A stretch of 64,000 nucleotides of DNA from CAWDPQ01 sp963804245 (GCA_963804245.1 CAWDPQ010000021.1:111340-175339); one strand, 5' to 3'. Shown: positions 39,902 through 49,283, counted from the first letter of the stretch. Translations and numbers: made by a program. The notes: generated from the letters alone by a model not told the origin.

Positions 39902-40678
39902 ATGGCCAAGAAAAGAAAACAGACAGCGACCAGACGATCGACCAAACGTGTGAAATCCCGTCCGGCTGCCGGTCGGCGGAAAGGAGCTGCGAAAAGGTCG
40001 GCGCGAGTCTCGACCAGGAAAGCGGCGCGGAAGGTGCCGCGCCGGGCGCCGCCGAGCCGGACTGCCCGCCGCAAGTCGGCCGTGCGGGGAGCCGCCACGC
40101 GTTCCGCGCGTCGCGAGAAGGCGCCGAAGGCCCCATCCAAGCTCAAATCGACAGCTACAGTCGTACGCGGGGCGGTTGCCGGGGCCGTCGCAGCCGTCAC
40201 ACAACGTCTGCCCTGGGGTGAGAAGACGACCGACGCCATCACCCTGCTCGAGACCGAGCACCGGCACATGGAAAAACTGCTGCGACAGGGAGAGGAGACG
40301 ACCGAGCGTGCCGTCAAGGGTCGCACCGAGCTCCTCGCCACGTTGACCGCGGTGCTCAATGAACACGAGCTGATTGAGGAGAAGGTCCTCTACCCGGCCC
40401 TGAAGTCCCATCCCGAGGCGAGGGACATCGTGCTCGAGGGGTATCAGGAGCATCACGTGGCCGACGTGATCGTGCGCGAGCTGCATCAGGTCGCAACCAA
40501 CGACGAGCAGTGGGGCGCGAAGTTCAAAGTGTTGAAGGAGAGCATCGAGCATCACATCAAAGAGGAAGAGCGACACATGTTCCCGACGGCGCGCGGTGTC
40601 CTGAGCCGCGAGGAGCTGGAGACGCTCGGCGCCAGAATGATCGAGATGAAGGAGCGTCCGGTCACGAGCCGGGAGTAG
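39902..40678 (+). CDS. Hemerythrin HHE-domain protein with a Lys/Arg-rich histone-H1-like N-terminal tail
   Basis: A 258-residue protein in two parts. Residues 1-~95 are almost only Lys, Arg, Ala, Ser and Pro (MAKKRKQTATRRSTKRVKSR and onward), like the DNA-binding tails of bacterial histone-H1-like proteins. Residues ~108-235 form a four-helix hemerythrin/HHE domain with the His/Glu metal ligands visible in LLETEHRHMEKLL, LNEHELIEEKVLYPAL, YQEHHVAD and IEHHIKEEERHMFP. Such domains bind a di-iron centre and sense O2, NO or peroxides. The tail suggests attachment to DNA. ATG at 39902. The HAD gene follows after 12 nt. Confidence 0.85.
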   Translation: MAKKRKQTATRRSTKRVKSRPAAGRRKGAAKRSARVSTRKAARKVPRRAPPSRTARRKSAVRGAATRSARREKAPKAPSKLKSTATVVRGAVAGAVAAVTQRLPWGEKTTDAITLLETEHRHMEKLLRQGEETTERAVKGRTELLATLTAVLNEHELIEEKVLYPALKSHPEARDIVLEGYQEHHVADVIVRELHQVATNDEQWGAKFKVLKESIEHHIKEEERHMFPTARGVLSREELETLGARMIEMKERPVTSRE

Positions 40679-40690
40679 CCGAATGACGCC

Positions 40691-41452
40691 ATGATCGAGC
40701 TCGTTGCCCTCGATGCCGACGACACGCTCTGGCACAACGAGCCGCTCTACACGAGCGTGCGCGAGCACTTCTGCGCCTTGCTGAACCGTTATCAGCCGTC
40801 GGGCATCGCCGATGCGCGGCTGCACGAGGTCGAGATGCGCAACCTCGGGCACTTCGGCTACGGCGTCAAAGGGTTTGCGCTCTCGATGATCGAGACCGCC
40901 ATCGAGCTCACGGACGGACGTCTCGAAAGCGCCGACGTTCAGAGAATCATCGAGTGGGGACGAGAAATGCTGGCTTCCCCCGTCGAGCTGCTCGAGGGAG
41001 TTGCCGAGGCGGTGGCCGCGCTTGCCCAGTTGTTCCCGCTGATCCTGGTAACCAAGGGGGATCTGCTGCACCAGGAAAGCAAGCTGGCACGCTCGGGCCT
41101 TGGTCAGCACTTCACCGGCATTGAGATCGTCTCCGAGAAAGACGCGGCGGTCTATCGTCGCGTCATGAGCCGGTACCGCGTCTCCCCCGACCGCTTCGTG
41201 ATGGTCGGCAACTCGCTCCGATCCGACATCCTCCCGGTGCTCGACGCCGGCGCCCAGGCCGTCTATGTGCCGTACCGAGGGGACGTGGATCCACGAGCGC
41301 ATCGCCCCCGAGCTGCTGCACGGGGTCCAGTTCCACGAGATTTCGCATATCCGCGATCTGCCGGCGCTGCTCGCCAGCCTCCACGTGTGCACCCACATAG
41401 CCGCGGTGCGTCGAGCTGGCCACCATTCAAGTTTGATAGGATTCGGCCATGA
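40691..41452 (+). CDS. HAD-superfamily hydrolase, C-terminal frameshift
   Basis: A cytoplasmic phosphatase-like protein of about 235 residues. Motif I is LVALDADDTLWHN, with nucleophile Asp and acid/base Asp. Motif II is the Thr in LILVTKGD, motif III the Lys in SEKDAAVYRRV, and motif IV is MVGNSLRSDILPVLDAG. At a GGGG run (41279-41282) one G seems extra: in the written frame the tail is an unlikely Arg/Pro-rich sequence to 41452, whereas the next frame gives TWIHERIAPELLHG and HEISHIRDLPALLAS, which fits the family. The true end is probably near 41400. It follows the hemerythrin gene closely. Confidence 0.8.
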   Translation: MIELVALDADDTLWHNEPLYTSVREHFCALLNRYQPSGIADARLHEVEMRNLGHFGYGVKGFALSMIETAIELTDGRLESADVQRIIEWGREMLASPVELLEGVAEAVAALAQLFPLILVTKGDLLHQESKLARSGLGQHFTGIEIVSEKDAAVYRRVMSRYRVSPDRFVMVGNSLRSDILPVLDAGAQAVYVPYRGDVDPRAHRPRAAARGPVPRDFAYPRSAGAARQPPRVHPHSRGASSWPPFKFDRIRP

Positions 41453-42514
41453 AAAAGCGACACGTTCCGTTGTCGGTGCCATATGTCCTGGCGGCGTGCG
41501 TCCTGGCCGGCTCTCTGGCCGCTGCTCAGGCGAACAAGCCGGGCGTTACGCTTCTGAACAAGCCGGCGGAGCAGCGGGTCGACGTCCTGATCGACGGCCA
41601 GCCGTTCACCTCCTACATCTACCCGTCGACGCAGCAAAAGCCCGTGCTCTATCCGATCCGATCGGCGAGCGGCGTTCTCGTCACGCGTGGCTATCCGATG
41701 GATCCCAGACGCGGGGAGCGCGCAGACCATCCACACCATGTCGGCCACTGGTTCAACTACGGCGACGTCAACGGCTTCGACTTCTGGGGACACTCGAGCG
41801 AGACGCCGGCGGCGAACAAGCCGAAGATGGGGACGCATCGTCCACAAGGAAGTCACCCGCGCCACGAACGGCGCCGCGCGCGGCGAATTGCTGGTCAAAG
41901 CCGACTGGGTCGCGGCCGACGGATCGACGTTGCTGCGCGAGTCCACGCGGTTCGCATTTTCAGGCGCGGCTGGCCGGCGGGTGATCGATCGCGACACGAC
42001 GTGGACCGCGGCCGAGAAGCCCGTGACCTTCAAGGACACAAAGGAAGGCGCGTTCGGGATTCGCGTGGCGCGCGCGCTCGATCACCCGTCCGAGCAGGCC
42101 GAGATGTTCGTCGGCGCAAGCGGACAGCGAGAAAAAGGCCGCCCGGACAACACCGGCGTCACCGGCAACTACATCGCCAGCGACGGCAAAACGGGTGAAG
42201 CGGTGTGGGGCACGCGCGGCCCGTGGATGGGTCTGACCGGCACCGTCGAAGGCAAGCCGGTCACGCTCGCAATTCTCGATCACCCGTCCAACCATGGCTA
42301 TCCGACGTACTGGCACGCTCGCGGATATGGCCTGTTCGCCGCCAATCCACTCGGTCAGCAGGGCTATGACCCCAAACAGCAGCCGGTCAGTTTCACGCTG
42401 CAGCCTGGCCAGTCGGTGACGTTCCATCATCGCATCCTCGTACTCGACGGACAGCTGACGCAGGAGCAACTGCAGAAGGAACATCAGCGCTTCACCGCGG
42501 ACGGCACGCGGTGA
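41449..42514 (+). CDS. DUF6807 / PmoA-family exported protein, one frameshift
   Basis: An exported protein of about 355 residues (signal VLAACVLAGSLAAAQ). Family features include QKPVLYPIRSASGVLVTRGYP, DHPHHVGHWFNYGDVNG and FDFWG in the first part. Later come RGPWMGLTGTVEGKPVTLAI and HPSNHGYPTYWHARGYGLFA. At GGGG 41829-41832 one G is extra; removing it joins PKMGRIVHKEVT. The family is common beside Gfo/Idh/MocA oxidoreductases in carbohydrate-processing loci, as here, but its activity is not established. Its stop overlaps the GTG of the next gene. Confidence 0.8.
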
Positions 42515-43563
42515 GCGTAGCGAGCGGCCGCGTCCGGGTGCTGTGCGTCGTCACCTTGGTGGCGGGCCTCACCCTGATCGGTACTGAACCGGCCGGCGCA
42601 CAGCAGACCGCCGCCGCTGCCGAGCAGGAAATTCGCATCGGGCTCGTTGGCATCGACAGCTCGCATGCCGGAGCGTTCACGCAGCTCCTGAACGATCCGT
42701 CGCGCCCCGATCACATTCCCGGCGCCCGCGTCGTCGCCGCCGTCAAGGGCGGGAGCCCGGACGTCGAGGCGAGCGCCACACGCATCGAGAAGTTCACCGC
42801 CGAGCTCAAGGACAAATGGAAGATTGAGTTCGTCGATTCGATCGAAGCGCTGCTGCCGCGAGTCGATGCCGTGATGGTGACGAGCGTGGACGGTCGCGTC
42901 CACCTCGCGCAGGCCCGTCCCGTACTTGCGGCGCGCAAGCCGCTCTTCGTGGACAAGCCGTTCACGGCAAGCGTCCGCGATGCGCTGGAGATTGCCAGGC
43001 TCGCGCGTGAACACTCAACGCCGGTCTTCAGCTCGTCGTCACTGCGATTCAACGACGACGTGCAGGCGGTCAAGCGCGATCCGCGCGTGCAGCAGGTGAT
43101 TGGCGCCATGACGTGGGGGCCGGCCACACTCGAGCCGCATCACCCGGATCTGTTCTGGTACGGCATTCACGCCGTCGAGATGCTCTACACGTTCATGGGC
43201 CCAGGGTGCGACCGCGTCAGCCGCACGCACACCGCTGGTGCCGATCTCGTGTCCTGCGCCTGGCAGGATGGACGTATCGGCGCCGTCCGCGGCAACCGCA
43301 GCAGCGCGTCGACGTACGGGCAGGTCGTCTACGGTCCCAAGGCCATCGTCTCAGTGCCGCCAGCCGACGACGGCTCCACGACCGCCAAGCGATCGAGCTA
43401 CTACGGCCTCATCTCCGCTGTTGTCGAATTCTTTCGAACCGGCCGCTCGCCCGTCCCGATCGAGGAAACGATCGAGATCATGGCTTTCATGGAGGCCGCC
43501 GATGTGAGCAAGGCCCGCAACGGCGCGCCGGTGGCAATTGCTGAAGTGATGAAGGGAAAGTAG
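42511..43563 (+). CDS. Exported Gfo/Idh/MocA-family oxidoreductase
   Basis: A 350-residue protein with GTG start (GTGA overlap with the DUF6807 gene) and signal peptide (VLCVVTLVAGLTLIG, AGAQQ). A Rossmann-like domain begins RIGLVGIDSSHAGAF, where the usual GxGxxG is degenerate (GIDSSH). DAVMVTSVDGRVHLAQARPV and the catalytic-region Lys in KPLFVDKPF are typical. A C-terminal alpha/beta domain has ATLEPHHPDLFWYGIHAVEM. The family oxidises or reduces sugars with a tightly held NAD(P). The DUF6807 partner suggests sugar modification in the periplasm. Confidence 0.85.
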   Translation: MSVASGRVRVLCVVTLVAGLTLIGTEPAGAQQTAAAAEQEIRIGLVGIDSSHAGAFTQLLNDPSRPDHIPGARVVAAVKGGSPDVEASATRIEKFTAELKDKWKIEFVDSIEALLPRVDAVMVTSVDGRVHLAQARPVLAARKPLFVDKPFTASVRDALEIARLAREHSTPVFSSSSLRFNDDVQAVKRDPRVQQVIGAMTWGPATLEPHHPDLFWYGIHAVEMLYTFMGPGCDRVSRTHTAGADLVSCAWQDGRIGAVRGNRSSASTYGQVVYGPKAIVSVPPADDGSTTAKRSSYYGLISAVVEFFRTGRSPVPIEETIEIMAFMEAADVSKARNGAPVAIAEVMKGK

Positions 43564-43567
43564 GTTC

Positions 43568-43626
43568 CAACGCTCCAACTCCCAGCTCTTGAAGCTGGAA
43601 GCTGGAGGCTGGAAGCTGGAGGCTGA
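43568..43626. repeat. GAAGCTGGAGGCTG tandem array
   Basis: Four copies of a 10-11 nt unit (GAAGCTGGAG / GCTGGAGGCTG) are preceded by a partly complementary CTCCAACTCCCAGCTCTT. It lies between two convergent genes (Gfo/Idh/MocA stop 43563 and small periplasmic protein stop 43630). This is the same family as the arrays around glpK/glpF/glpD. Confidence 0.7.
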
Positions 43627-43629
43627 TAC

Positions 43630-43998
43630 TTACGTCGTCGTCTTCTTCGTGACGCGAACTTCCGACGCCTTCTTCGTTGCGCCGTCGTCCATGAATTTGA
43701 CCGACACCGTGTCACCGGTTTGGACGAACTCGGTGATGACGACCTTCTCGCCCGCCTTCTTCATGGCTTCTGCTTGCCGTCCCATCTTCGAACCGATGAC
43801 CTTAGTCTTCTCCACGATGGTGAACGTCTCCTCGCCACTCGACGTTTTGACGGTCAATGAGGTGTTGGTTACCGCGGAAACGACGCCGCTCACATTGCCG
43901 GACTTGGCGGCCGGCTTCGCCTCCTGCTCTGCTGTCGCCGCCAATACTGGCAGCGCGACGAGCATCACAGTCAGCGCGATCGCTGCAACACGTTTCAT
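43630..43998 (-). CDS. Small periplasmic beta-rich protein
   Basis: A 122-residue exported protein (signal MKRVAAIALTVMLVALPVLA). The mature part is a short beta domain of the DUF5666/OB-like sort (VSGVVSAVTNTSLTVKTSSG, FTIVEKTKVIGSK, TGDTVSVKFMDDG). Two later strands include a Lys-rich tail. I know no function. It is preceded by GGAGGAGA, 5 nt upstream of the ATG. It stands alone between the Gfo/Idh gene and the GntR regulator. The ~200-nt gap on its left (43999-44203) shows nothing recognisable. Confidence 0.75.
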   Translation of the reverse strand: MKRVAAIALTVMLVALPVLAATAEQEAKPAAKSGNVSGVVSAVTNTSLTVKTSSGEETFTIVEKTKVIGSKMGRQAEAMKKAGEKVVITEFVQTGDTVSVKFMDDGATKKASEVRVTKKTTT

Positions 43999-44203
43999 GA
44001 TCTCTCCTCCTGGGCCGTGCGGGCCTGAATAATGTATGAGCCCACGTAAGACGACTGATCCGAAACCCGGATATTACATCATCTATGTCACTCCGGCGGG
44101 GCGCTCAAGAGCTGAGCCTCTGTGTCCGCCTGCCGTGTCCCACCCATCACATACGAGTTTGAGCAGACGGCGGTTCTTCGTGGCGAGCGCTTGAAACGCC
44201 TAT

Positions 44204-44914
44204 TCACTTGGCGATTCGGGTTTCCGTGGCCGGGGCAGACTTGGGGAGGCCGAAGCGGAGAATGTCTTCGAGCGCACTGAGAATGTGGCGCTCCATCAGT
44301 TCCTGCGCCGCCTTGTCCTGTCGCGCGGCAATCAAATCAATCAACTCGCGGTGCTCTTCGATGGCCCGGGATGGACGCCCGACCAATCGGATGGTGCGAG
44401 CGACCAGCACCTGGCTCTGCAGACTGAGTTGACCCATTGCGGAGGAAAGGTAGGCGTTGCGCGCCGCATCCATGATCGCGGCATGAAGATCCCGGTTGTA
44501 GATTCGGTATGCCTCCATGTCCCCGGTTTTGAGAGCCGCCTCCCCAACCGACTGGTGCTCGCGCAGCCAGGACAGTTCCTCCTCATTGATCCGCTCGCAG
44601 GCGAGGCGGACGCTGAAGCTTTCCAGCGCAGCACGCATCTCATACAGCTCGCGCACCTCCTGCTCGGTGAACTCGCGAACGAACCAGCCGCGGTACGGCA
44701 GCTTCATCACCAGGCCGTCACCTTCCATGCGGTGCAGCGCTTCGCGAACGGGAGTCGTGCTGATATCGAGCTGCTCGGCGATGGTGTCCGGACGGAGCTG
44801 CACGCCAGGTTCGATGTGACCGCTGACGATGGCGGTCCACAGCGCCCGATAGGCACGCGCACCCAGAAGAGTCTCCGAGAGCGGCTCGAGAGCCGGCTCC
44901 TTCGACCCTTTCAT
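44204..44914 (-). CDS. GntR-family regulator, FCD subfamily
   Basis: A 236-residue repressor-type regulator. The N-terminal winged helix (~residues 20-85) has LRPDTIAEQLDISTTPVREA and LHRMEGDGLVMKLPYRGWFV. The C-terminal FCD domain (~95-225) has the metal/effector-binding residues in EMRAALESFSVRL, DLHAAI and EEHRELIDLI. FCD regulators usually sense hydroxy- or keto-acids and control the adjacent catabolic genes. The ATG at 44914 is chosen; a longer start at 44956 would overlap the aldehyde dehydrogenase gene by 29 nt. It is last in the leftward catabolic run. Confidence 0.87.
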   Translation of the reverse strand: MKGSKEPALEPLSETLLGARAYRALWTAIVSGHIEPGVQLRPDTIAEQLDISTTPVREALHRMEGDGLVMKLPYRGWFVREFTEQEVRELYEMRAALESFSVRLACERINEEELSWLREHQSVGEAALKTGDMEAYRIYNRDLHAAIMDAARNAYLSSAMGQLSLQSQVLVARTIRLVGRPSRAIEEHRELIDLIAARQDKAAQELMERHILSALEDILRFGLPKSAPATETRIAK

Positions 44915-44927
44915 TTTCGCGACGGAC

Positions 44928-46373
44928 CTACCACCTGACGTAGACCGCTTTGACATTGGTGTAAAACTCTCTGGCGCTCGGACCGATCGAATACGCGCCT
45001 TGTCCCGAGTCCTTTACGCCGCCGAATGGTACATGAGCCTGGCTCGCGGTTCCGTGATTGACGTGAATCATGCCCGCCTGTACCCGGCGGGTGAATTCCT
45101 GCACGTGGCCAAGCCGTGAAGTAAACAGCGATGCCGCCAGACCGTAACGCGTGCTGTTGGCGATGTTAATCGCCTCGTTCAAGTCATGCACATGCAGAAT
45201 CGGCAGCACCGGGCCGAAAATCTCCTCGACGGCCAGCGGCGAGTCGGGCCGGACCCGGTCGAACACTGTGGGCGAGTAGTAGAAGCCATCCCGTTCCGGC
45301 GCCTCGGTCAAAGCTCCTCCCCCCGTGAGAAGCTGGCATCCCGAATCGACGCCCTGACGCACGTAACCGTCGACGGTGCGCAGCTGATTCTGGCTCACCA
45401 GCGGCCCCATCGTCGTTCCAGGTTCCAGACCGTCGCCGACTTTGATTTTGGCGACGTGGCACAAGATGCGTTCAACCAGAGCATCGGCCTGCGCCTCTGT
45501 GACGATCACCCGACTGATTGCCGTGCACCTCTGACCGCTGCACTGAAACGCCGCCGCAACGATTTCCCGCGCCGCATCGTCGAGATCGGAGTGGTCGATC
45601 ACGACCGCCGGATTCTTGCCGCCGAGCTCCAACTGGACTCTGGACAGGCGCCGCGCCGCCCCCTCGTAGATCCGTTTGCCCACGACAGTGGACCCGGTGA
45701 ATGTGATCCCGCCGATGCGGTCGTCCCGAACGAGCGCATCACCAATCACGGCTCCGGCCCCCGTCACCAGGTTCACCACTTGTGGAGGCACACCAGCCTT
45801 TTCGAGCAGCTGCATGAGGTACACGGCGGACCATGGCGTGAGCGATGACGGCTTGAAGACGACGGTATTTCCCCAGGTCAGCGCCGGCGCGATCTTGCGC
45901 ACCGGGGTCACGACGGGAAAGTTCCACGGACAGATGGCGGCGACGACCCCGAGCGGCTCTGACGTGGTGTGACAGGAAAACCCGGCCCGCTCGCTCGGAA
46001 AGGTCTGCCCGGATGCGCGGCTGGCTTCGCCAGCCATGAATCGCGCTTCCGCCGCGGCGCGGCCGACTTCGCCCGTCGCCTCGGCGAGTGCCTTACCCTG
46101 TTCGAGCGTGACGATACGGGCGAGCTCGTGCTTCGACTCTTCGAGCAGTTGCGCAAAGCGGAAGAGCATGGCGCCGCGATGCGGCGCCGGAACACTTGAC
46201 CAACTATCCGCCGCCGATGCCGCGGCACCAACCGCGGCCCTGACGTCCTCCTCGGTCGAATCGGCAAACTCGCCGAGACACTCCTGCGGTCGCGCCGGGT
46301 TATAGATCGGATAGCGCGCCCCACTGGACGCGGAGACCCATTCGCCGCCGATGAGATTTCGATACTCTGACAT
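44928..46373 (-). CDS. NAD(P)-dependent aldehyde dehydrogenase
   Basis: A 481-residue ALDH-superfamily enzyme oxidising an aldehyde or semialdehyde to the acid. The active-site Glu is in QLELGGKNPAVV and the catalytic Cys in QCSGQRCTAISRV. The cofactor-binding FTGSTVVGKRIYEGA and the late EEIFGPVLPI motif are intact. Closest overall style is the semialdehyde dehydrogenase group; whether it is a CoA-acylating enzyme is unlikely, since both Glu and the long form are present. It lies 5 nt from the iron alcohol dehydrogenase gene, suggesting alcohol to aldehyde to acid in one operon. Confidence 0.92.
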   Translation of the reverse strand: MSEYRNLIGGEWVSASSGARYPIYNPARPQECLGEFADSTEEDVRAAVGAAASAADSWSSVPAPHRGAMLFRFAQLLEESKHELARIVTLEQGKALAEATGEVGRAAAEARFMAGEASRASGQTFPSERAGFSCHTTSEPLGVVAAICPWNFPVVTPVRKIAPALTWGNTVVFKPSSLTPWSAVYLMQLLEKAGVPPQVVNLVTGAGAVIGDALVRDDRIGGITFTGSTVVGKRIYEGAARRLSRVQLELGGKNPAVVIDHSDLDDAAREIVAAAFQCSGQRCTAISRVIVTEAQADALVERILCHVAKIKVGDGLEPGTTMGPLVSQNQLRTVDGYVRQGVDSGCQLLTGGGALTEAPERDGFYYSPTVFDRVRPDSPLAVEEIFGPVLPILHVHDLNEAINIANSTRYGLAASLFTSRLGHVQEFTRRVQAGMIHVNHGTASQAHVPFGGVKDSGQGAYSIGPSAREFYTNVKAVYVRW

Positions 46374-46378
46374 GTCTC

Positions 46379-47554
46379 TCAGATCGCCCTGCGCAGGATC
46401 TCAGCGAGCTCTTCCTTGCTCGTCGCCCGCGGGTTGACAACGACGTTACCGCTTTTCATGGCCTCGTCGATAACGTCGGGCACGTGCTGTTCGGTCAAAC
46501 CGAATTGCGACAGCCCTTTCGGAATGCCGATGTCATTCGCCAACTGCGCGACAGCCGAAGCCGCACGTCTGGCGCCGTCGAGCGTCGCGCAGCCGCCGAC
46601 CGGCTCGCCGAACGCTCGCGCCACCGAGACGAATCGGTCCGGCGCGGCGCAGTGGTTGAACTCCATCACCAGCGGCAACGTCACGGCTATCGCGACGCTG
46701 TGCGGAATCTTCAGGTCCCAGCTGCCGAGGGGCATCGCCAGCGCGTGCGCCAGGCCAAGCCTCGTCGAGTTCATGGCCATGCCAGCCATGGTGCTGGCCA
46801 GCAGCATCGCCGAGCGGCTCTTGCGGTCGGACTCGCCGTTCAGCACCGCGCCGCGAAGATGACGGGCAATCAAACCGATCGCCTCCAGCGCGAGTGCGGC
46901 GGAGATCGGCTGGCAGGCCTTGTTCGTGTAGCACTCGATCGCGTGCGCGAGGGCATCCATCCCCGTGGAGGCGGTCAGCGCTGGCGGCAATGCGGCCGTC
47001 AGGTCGGGATCGCACAACGCGATGGTTGGATACAGCAGAACGCCGCCGATTGCGACCTTCAATCGTCGGCTGTCGTCGGTGAAGACCGACCAGAAGCTGA
47101 CCTCGCTGCCCGTGCCGGCGGTCGTCGGCAGTGCAATCGTCGGCAGCGGCTGGTTCTTGATCTTGTGCAGACCGACATACGTCAGCGGCGAACCGGGGTT
47201 CGTCGCCAGAGCGGCAACGGCTTTCGCCGTGTCGAGCGCGCTGCCGCCGCCGAGGCCGACAACCACCGTGGCGCCACTTGCCCTCAGCTCGTCGACCGCT
47301 TCGCCGATCAGGTTCGAGCCGGAGTCGGCGGTGACGCGATCGTAGATCGCGAGGTCGATGCCCTCCTGCTGCAGCGGACCCGCTACCGCATCAACAATCC
47401 CGGACTGCCTGACTCCGGGATCGGTCACGAGGAACACCTTGCGTCCGCCGAGGTTTTGAATGTGCTGCGGCAACGACCGTGAGACCGCGGCGCCGAAGTG
47501 CACGTCCGTCGGGATAGGCAGGAAATTGAAGCTTTGTGCGACAGCGAAGCTCAT
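46379..47554 (-). CDS. Iron-containing alcohol dehydrogenase
   Basis: A 391-residue group III alcohol dehydrogenase. The nucleotide-binding GGGSALDTAKAVA, the ALPTTAGTGSEVSFWSVFTD signature, and the metal ligands in GMDALAHAIECY and LAHALAMPLGSWDLKIPHSVAIAV are present. It interconverts an alcohol or hydroxy acid with the aldehyde or keto form; substrate unknown (4-hydroxybutyrate, lactaldehyde or maleylacetate types all occur in the family). Its ATG overlaps the stop of the Ldh-type gene (ATGA). Confidence 0.92.
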   Translation of the reverse strand: MSFAVAQSFNFLPIPTDVHFGAAVSRSLPQHIQNLGGRKVFLVTDPGVRQSGIVDAVAGPLQQEGIDLAIYDRVTADSGSNLIGEAVDELRASGATVVVGLGGGSALDTAKAVAALATNPGSPLTYVGLHKIKNQPLPTIALPTTAGTGSEVSFWSVFTDDSRRLKVAIGGVLLYPTIALCDPDLTAALPPALTASTGMDALAHAIECYTNKACQPISAALALEAIGLIARHLRGAVLNGESDRKSRSAMLLASTMAGMAMNSTRLGLAHALAMPLGSWDLKIPHSVAIAVTLPLVMEFNHCAAPDRFVSVARAFGEPVGGCATLDGARRAASAVAQLANDIGIPKGLSQFGLTEQHVPDVIDEAMKSGNVVVNPRATSKEELAEILRRAI

Positions 47555-48621
47555 GATCGAGCGGAAACCTCCAAAGGACTCGGAAATGGCACTCCCATCG
47601 GTTCGCCGAATTGGGCCAGCTGCGTCGCAATGGCCGACGGCAAAGCGATTCCATGCGTTCGAGCGCTCGCCTCTTTGGCTAGCTCGATTTCGCCTGGCAC
47701 CATCACCCGTTCAGCTCCTGGCGCGGGCGGCGCCGCCTTGAGCATGTTCAGAATTGCGTCCATTCGCGCCCTGAACTCCGCATCGCTCACGAACAGGTCC
47801 GTCCGCACCGCCGCCAGCAGGTGACCAACGTTCTGCGTGCTCGTCAGATCCTCCAGCGTATTGATCTGCGTTCCGAACGATGCACCGGTCAGCACGCCGC
47901 ACAGGATATCGATGATGAAGGAGATCGCCGACCCCTTGGGCCCGCCAAACGGGAGCATGGCTCCCGCGAGCGCCCGCTCGGCATCGGTCGTCGGATGTCC
48001 ATCAGGGTCGATCGCCCAGCCCTCGGGAATCCCCGCGCCGGTATGCGCGGCGACGATGATCTTGCCGCGCGCGACGACGCTGGTCGATGCGTCGAAGATC
48101 AAGGGAGGCTCCTGGCCGGCGGGAATGCCGACGGCAACCGGATTGGTTCCGAGAAAGCGCGTCCTTCCTCCGAACGGAGCCATGTTCGGCGGTGCGTTGG
48201 AGATCGCCAGGCCGATACACCCGCGCGCGATGGCCTTCTCGACGTAGTACGCGGCCGGACCGAAATGATTGCTGTGCTTGACTCCGACGAACCCGACACC
48301 GTGCGTCTGCGCCAGGTCGAGCGCCGTTTGCATGGCGGTTGCGCCCACGACCGGGCCGAGACCATTGTCCCCGTCAACGATGACCGCCGCCGTACCCGCA
48401 GCGTGCAACCGGATGTCCGGCTGCGCCTTCACGACGCCCGCCTGCACGCGACTCCCGTACACGGGAAGGCGAACCATCCCGTGTGAGTCCACTCCCCGCA
48501 GCTCCGCCTTGATCAGGCAACCCGAAACTTCGCGGGCGTGTTCCCGGGGAACATCCAGCCGCTCGAGCACGCGGCAGCCGAAGTCGAAGAGTTCCTCGTG
48601 CCGGTATCGTCGCGATTGCAC
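47551..48621 (-). CDS. Ldh-family (malate/L-lactate/sulfolactate type) NAD(P)-dependent dehydrogenase
   Basis: A 356-residue enzyme of the ComC/YlbC/AllD-like fold. GVDSHGMVRLPVY contains the conserved catalytic His, VKHSNHFGPAAYYV the second, and GTNPVAVGIP plus DASTSVVARGKI the cofactor region. Family members oxidise 2-hydroxy acids such as malate, lactate, ureidoglycolate, sulfolactate or 2,3-diketogulonate. The start is GTG at 48621, 20 nt after the RraA-type gene stop (48642). It overlaps the iron alcohol dehydrogenase gene by 4 nt. Confidence 0.9.
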   Translation of the reverse strand: MQSRRYRHEELFDFGCRVLERLDVPREHAREVSGCLIKAELRGVDSHGMVRLPVYGSRVQAGVVKAQPDIRLHAAGTAAVIVDGDNGLGPVVGATAMQTALDLAQTHGVGFVGVKHSNHFGPAAYYVEKAIARGCIGLAISNAPPNMAPFGGRTRFLGTNPVAVGIPAGQEPPLIFDASTSVVARGKIIVAAHTGAGIPEGWAIDPDGHPTTDAERALAGAMLPFGGPKGSAISFIIDILCGVLTGASFGTQINTLEDLTSTQNVGHLLAAVRTDLFVSDAEFRARMDAILNMLKAAPPAPGAERVMVPGEIELAKEASARTHGIALPSAIATQLAQFGEPMGVPFPSPLEVSARS

Positions 48622-48641
48622 GGCTCAGGAGGACCTTTTTA

Positions 48642-49283
48642 CTATTTCTTGCTCGGATCGGTCAGCCCCAACAACTCCATCGTCGTTCGGCCCTGCCGAA
48701 GCTTGGCGATGATGTCCAGCTCCTTCTTGCGCCGGTCGCCCGCCGCTTCGTAGACCTCCTCGATTCGATCCCCCTCGATGACCACGAGCCCGTCGGCATT
48801 TCCAAAGATCAGGTCGCCGGCGGAGACGGTGGCCCCGCCGATCTGAATCGTGGTGTTGAGTTTACCCAACCGTTCCTTCGTGCACGAGGCGATCGCCAGG
48901 CCGCGGCTGAAGACGGGAAACTTCAGCGCTTCGATGGCGTCGATGTCGCGCACGGACCCGTCAATCACCAGACCGGCAACGCCACGGGCACGGGCCGCTT
49001 CGGTCAGGATCTCTCCCCACGCGCCGGCCAATACGTAAGCGCCCACCGCCGCGACAATGACCGACCCCGGCTGCGCGTTCGCCACGGCGATGTGCAGCAT
49101 CAAGTTGTCGCACGGCGGGCACTCGACGGTGATGACACGGCCACAGACCTTGGCGCCCTGCCAGGCCGGTCGAATCGCCGGATCGACCATGCCGCGCCGA
49201 CCCGACGCCTCGTACAGCGTCGCCGGGTCGAAATCAAGGAAGCGCTCGAATGTCTCGCGTGTTTTCGCAAGGATCGGTTTCAT
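48642..49283 (-). CDS. RraA-type aldolase / oxaloacetate decarboxylase (HMG/CHA aldolase family)
   Basis: A 213-residue cytoplasmic protein of the RraA/MenG fold. The class II pyruvate-aldolase signature GEILTEAARARGVAGLVIDG followed by SVRD is complete, including the Arg and metal-site Asp. Such enzymes cleave 4-hydroxy-4-methyl-2-oxoglutarate-type acids or decarboxylate oxaloacetate with a divalent metal, giving pyruvate. The ATG at 49283 overlaps the stop of the upstream reductase gene (ATGA at 49280-49283); longer in-frame readings run through that gene and are rejected. It lies in the middle of the catabolic operon. Confidence 0.9.
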   Translation of the reverse strand: MKPILAKTRETFERFLDFDPATLYEASGRRGMVDPAIRPAWQGAKVCGRVITVECPPCDNLMLHIAVANAQPGSVIVAAVGAYVLAGAWGEILTEAARARGVAGLVIDGSVRDIDAIEALKFPVFSRGLAIASCTKERLGKLNTTIQIGGATVSAGDLIFGNADGLVVIEGDRIEEVYEAAGDRRKKELDIIAKLRQGRTTMELLGLTDPSKK

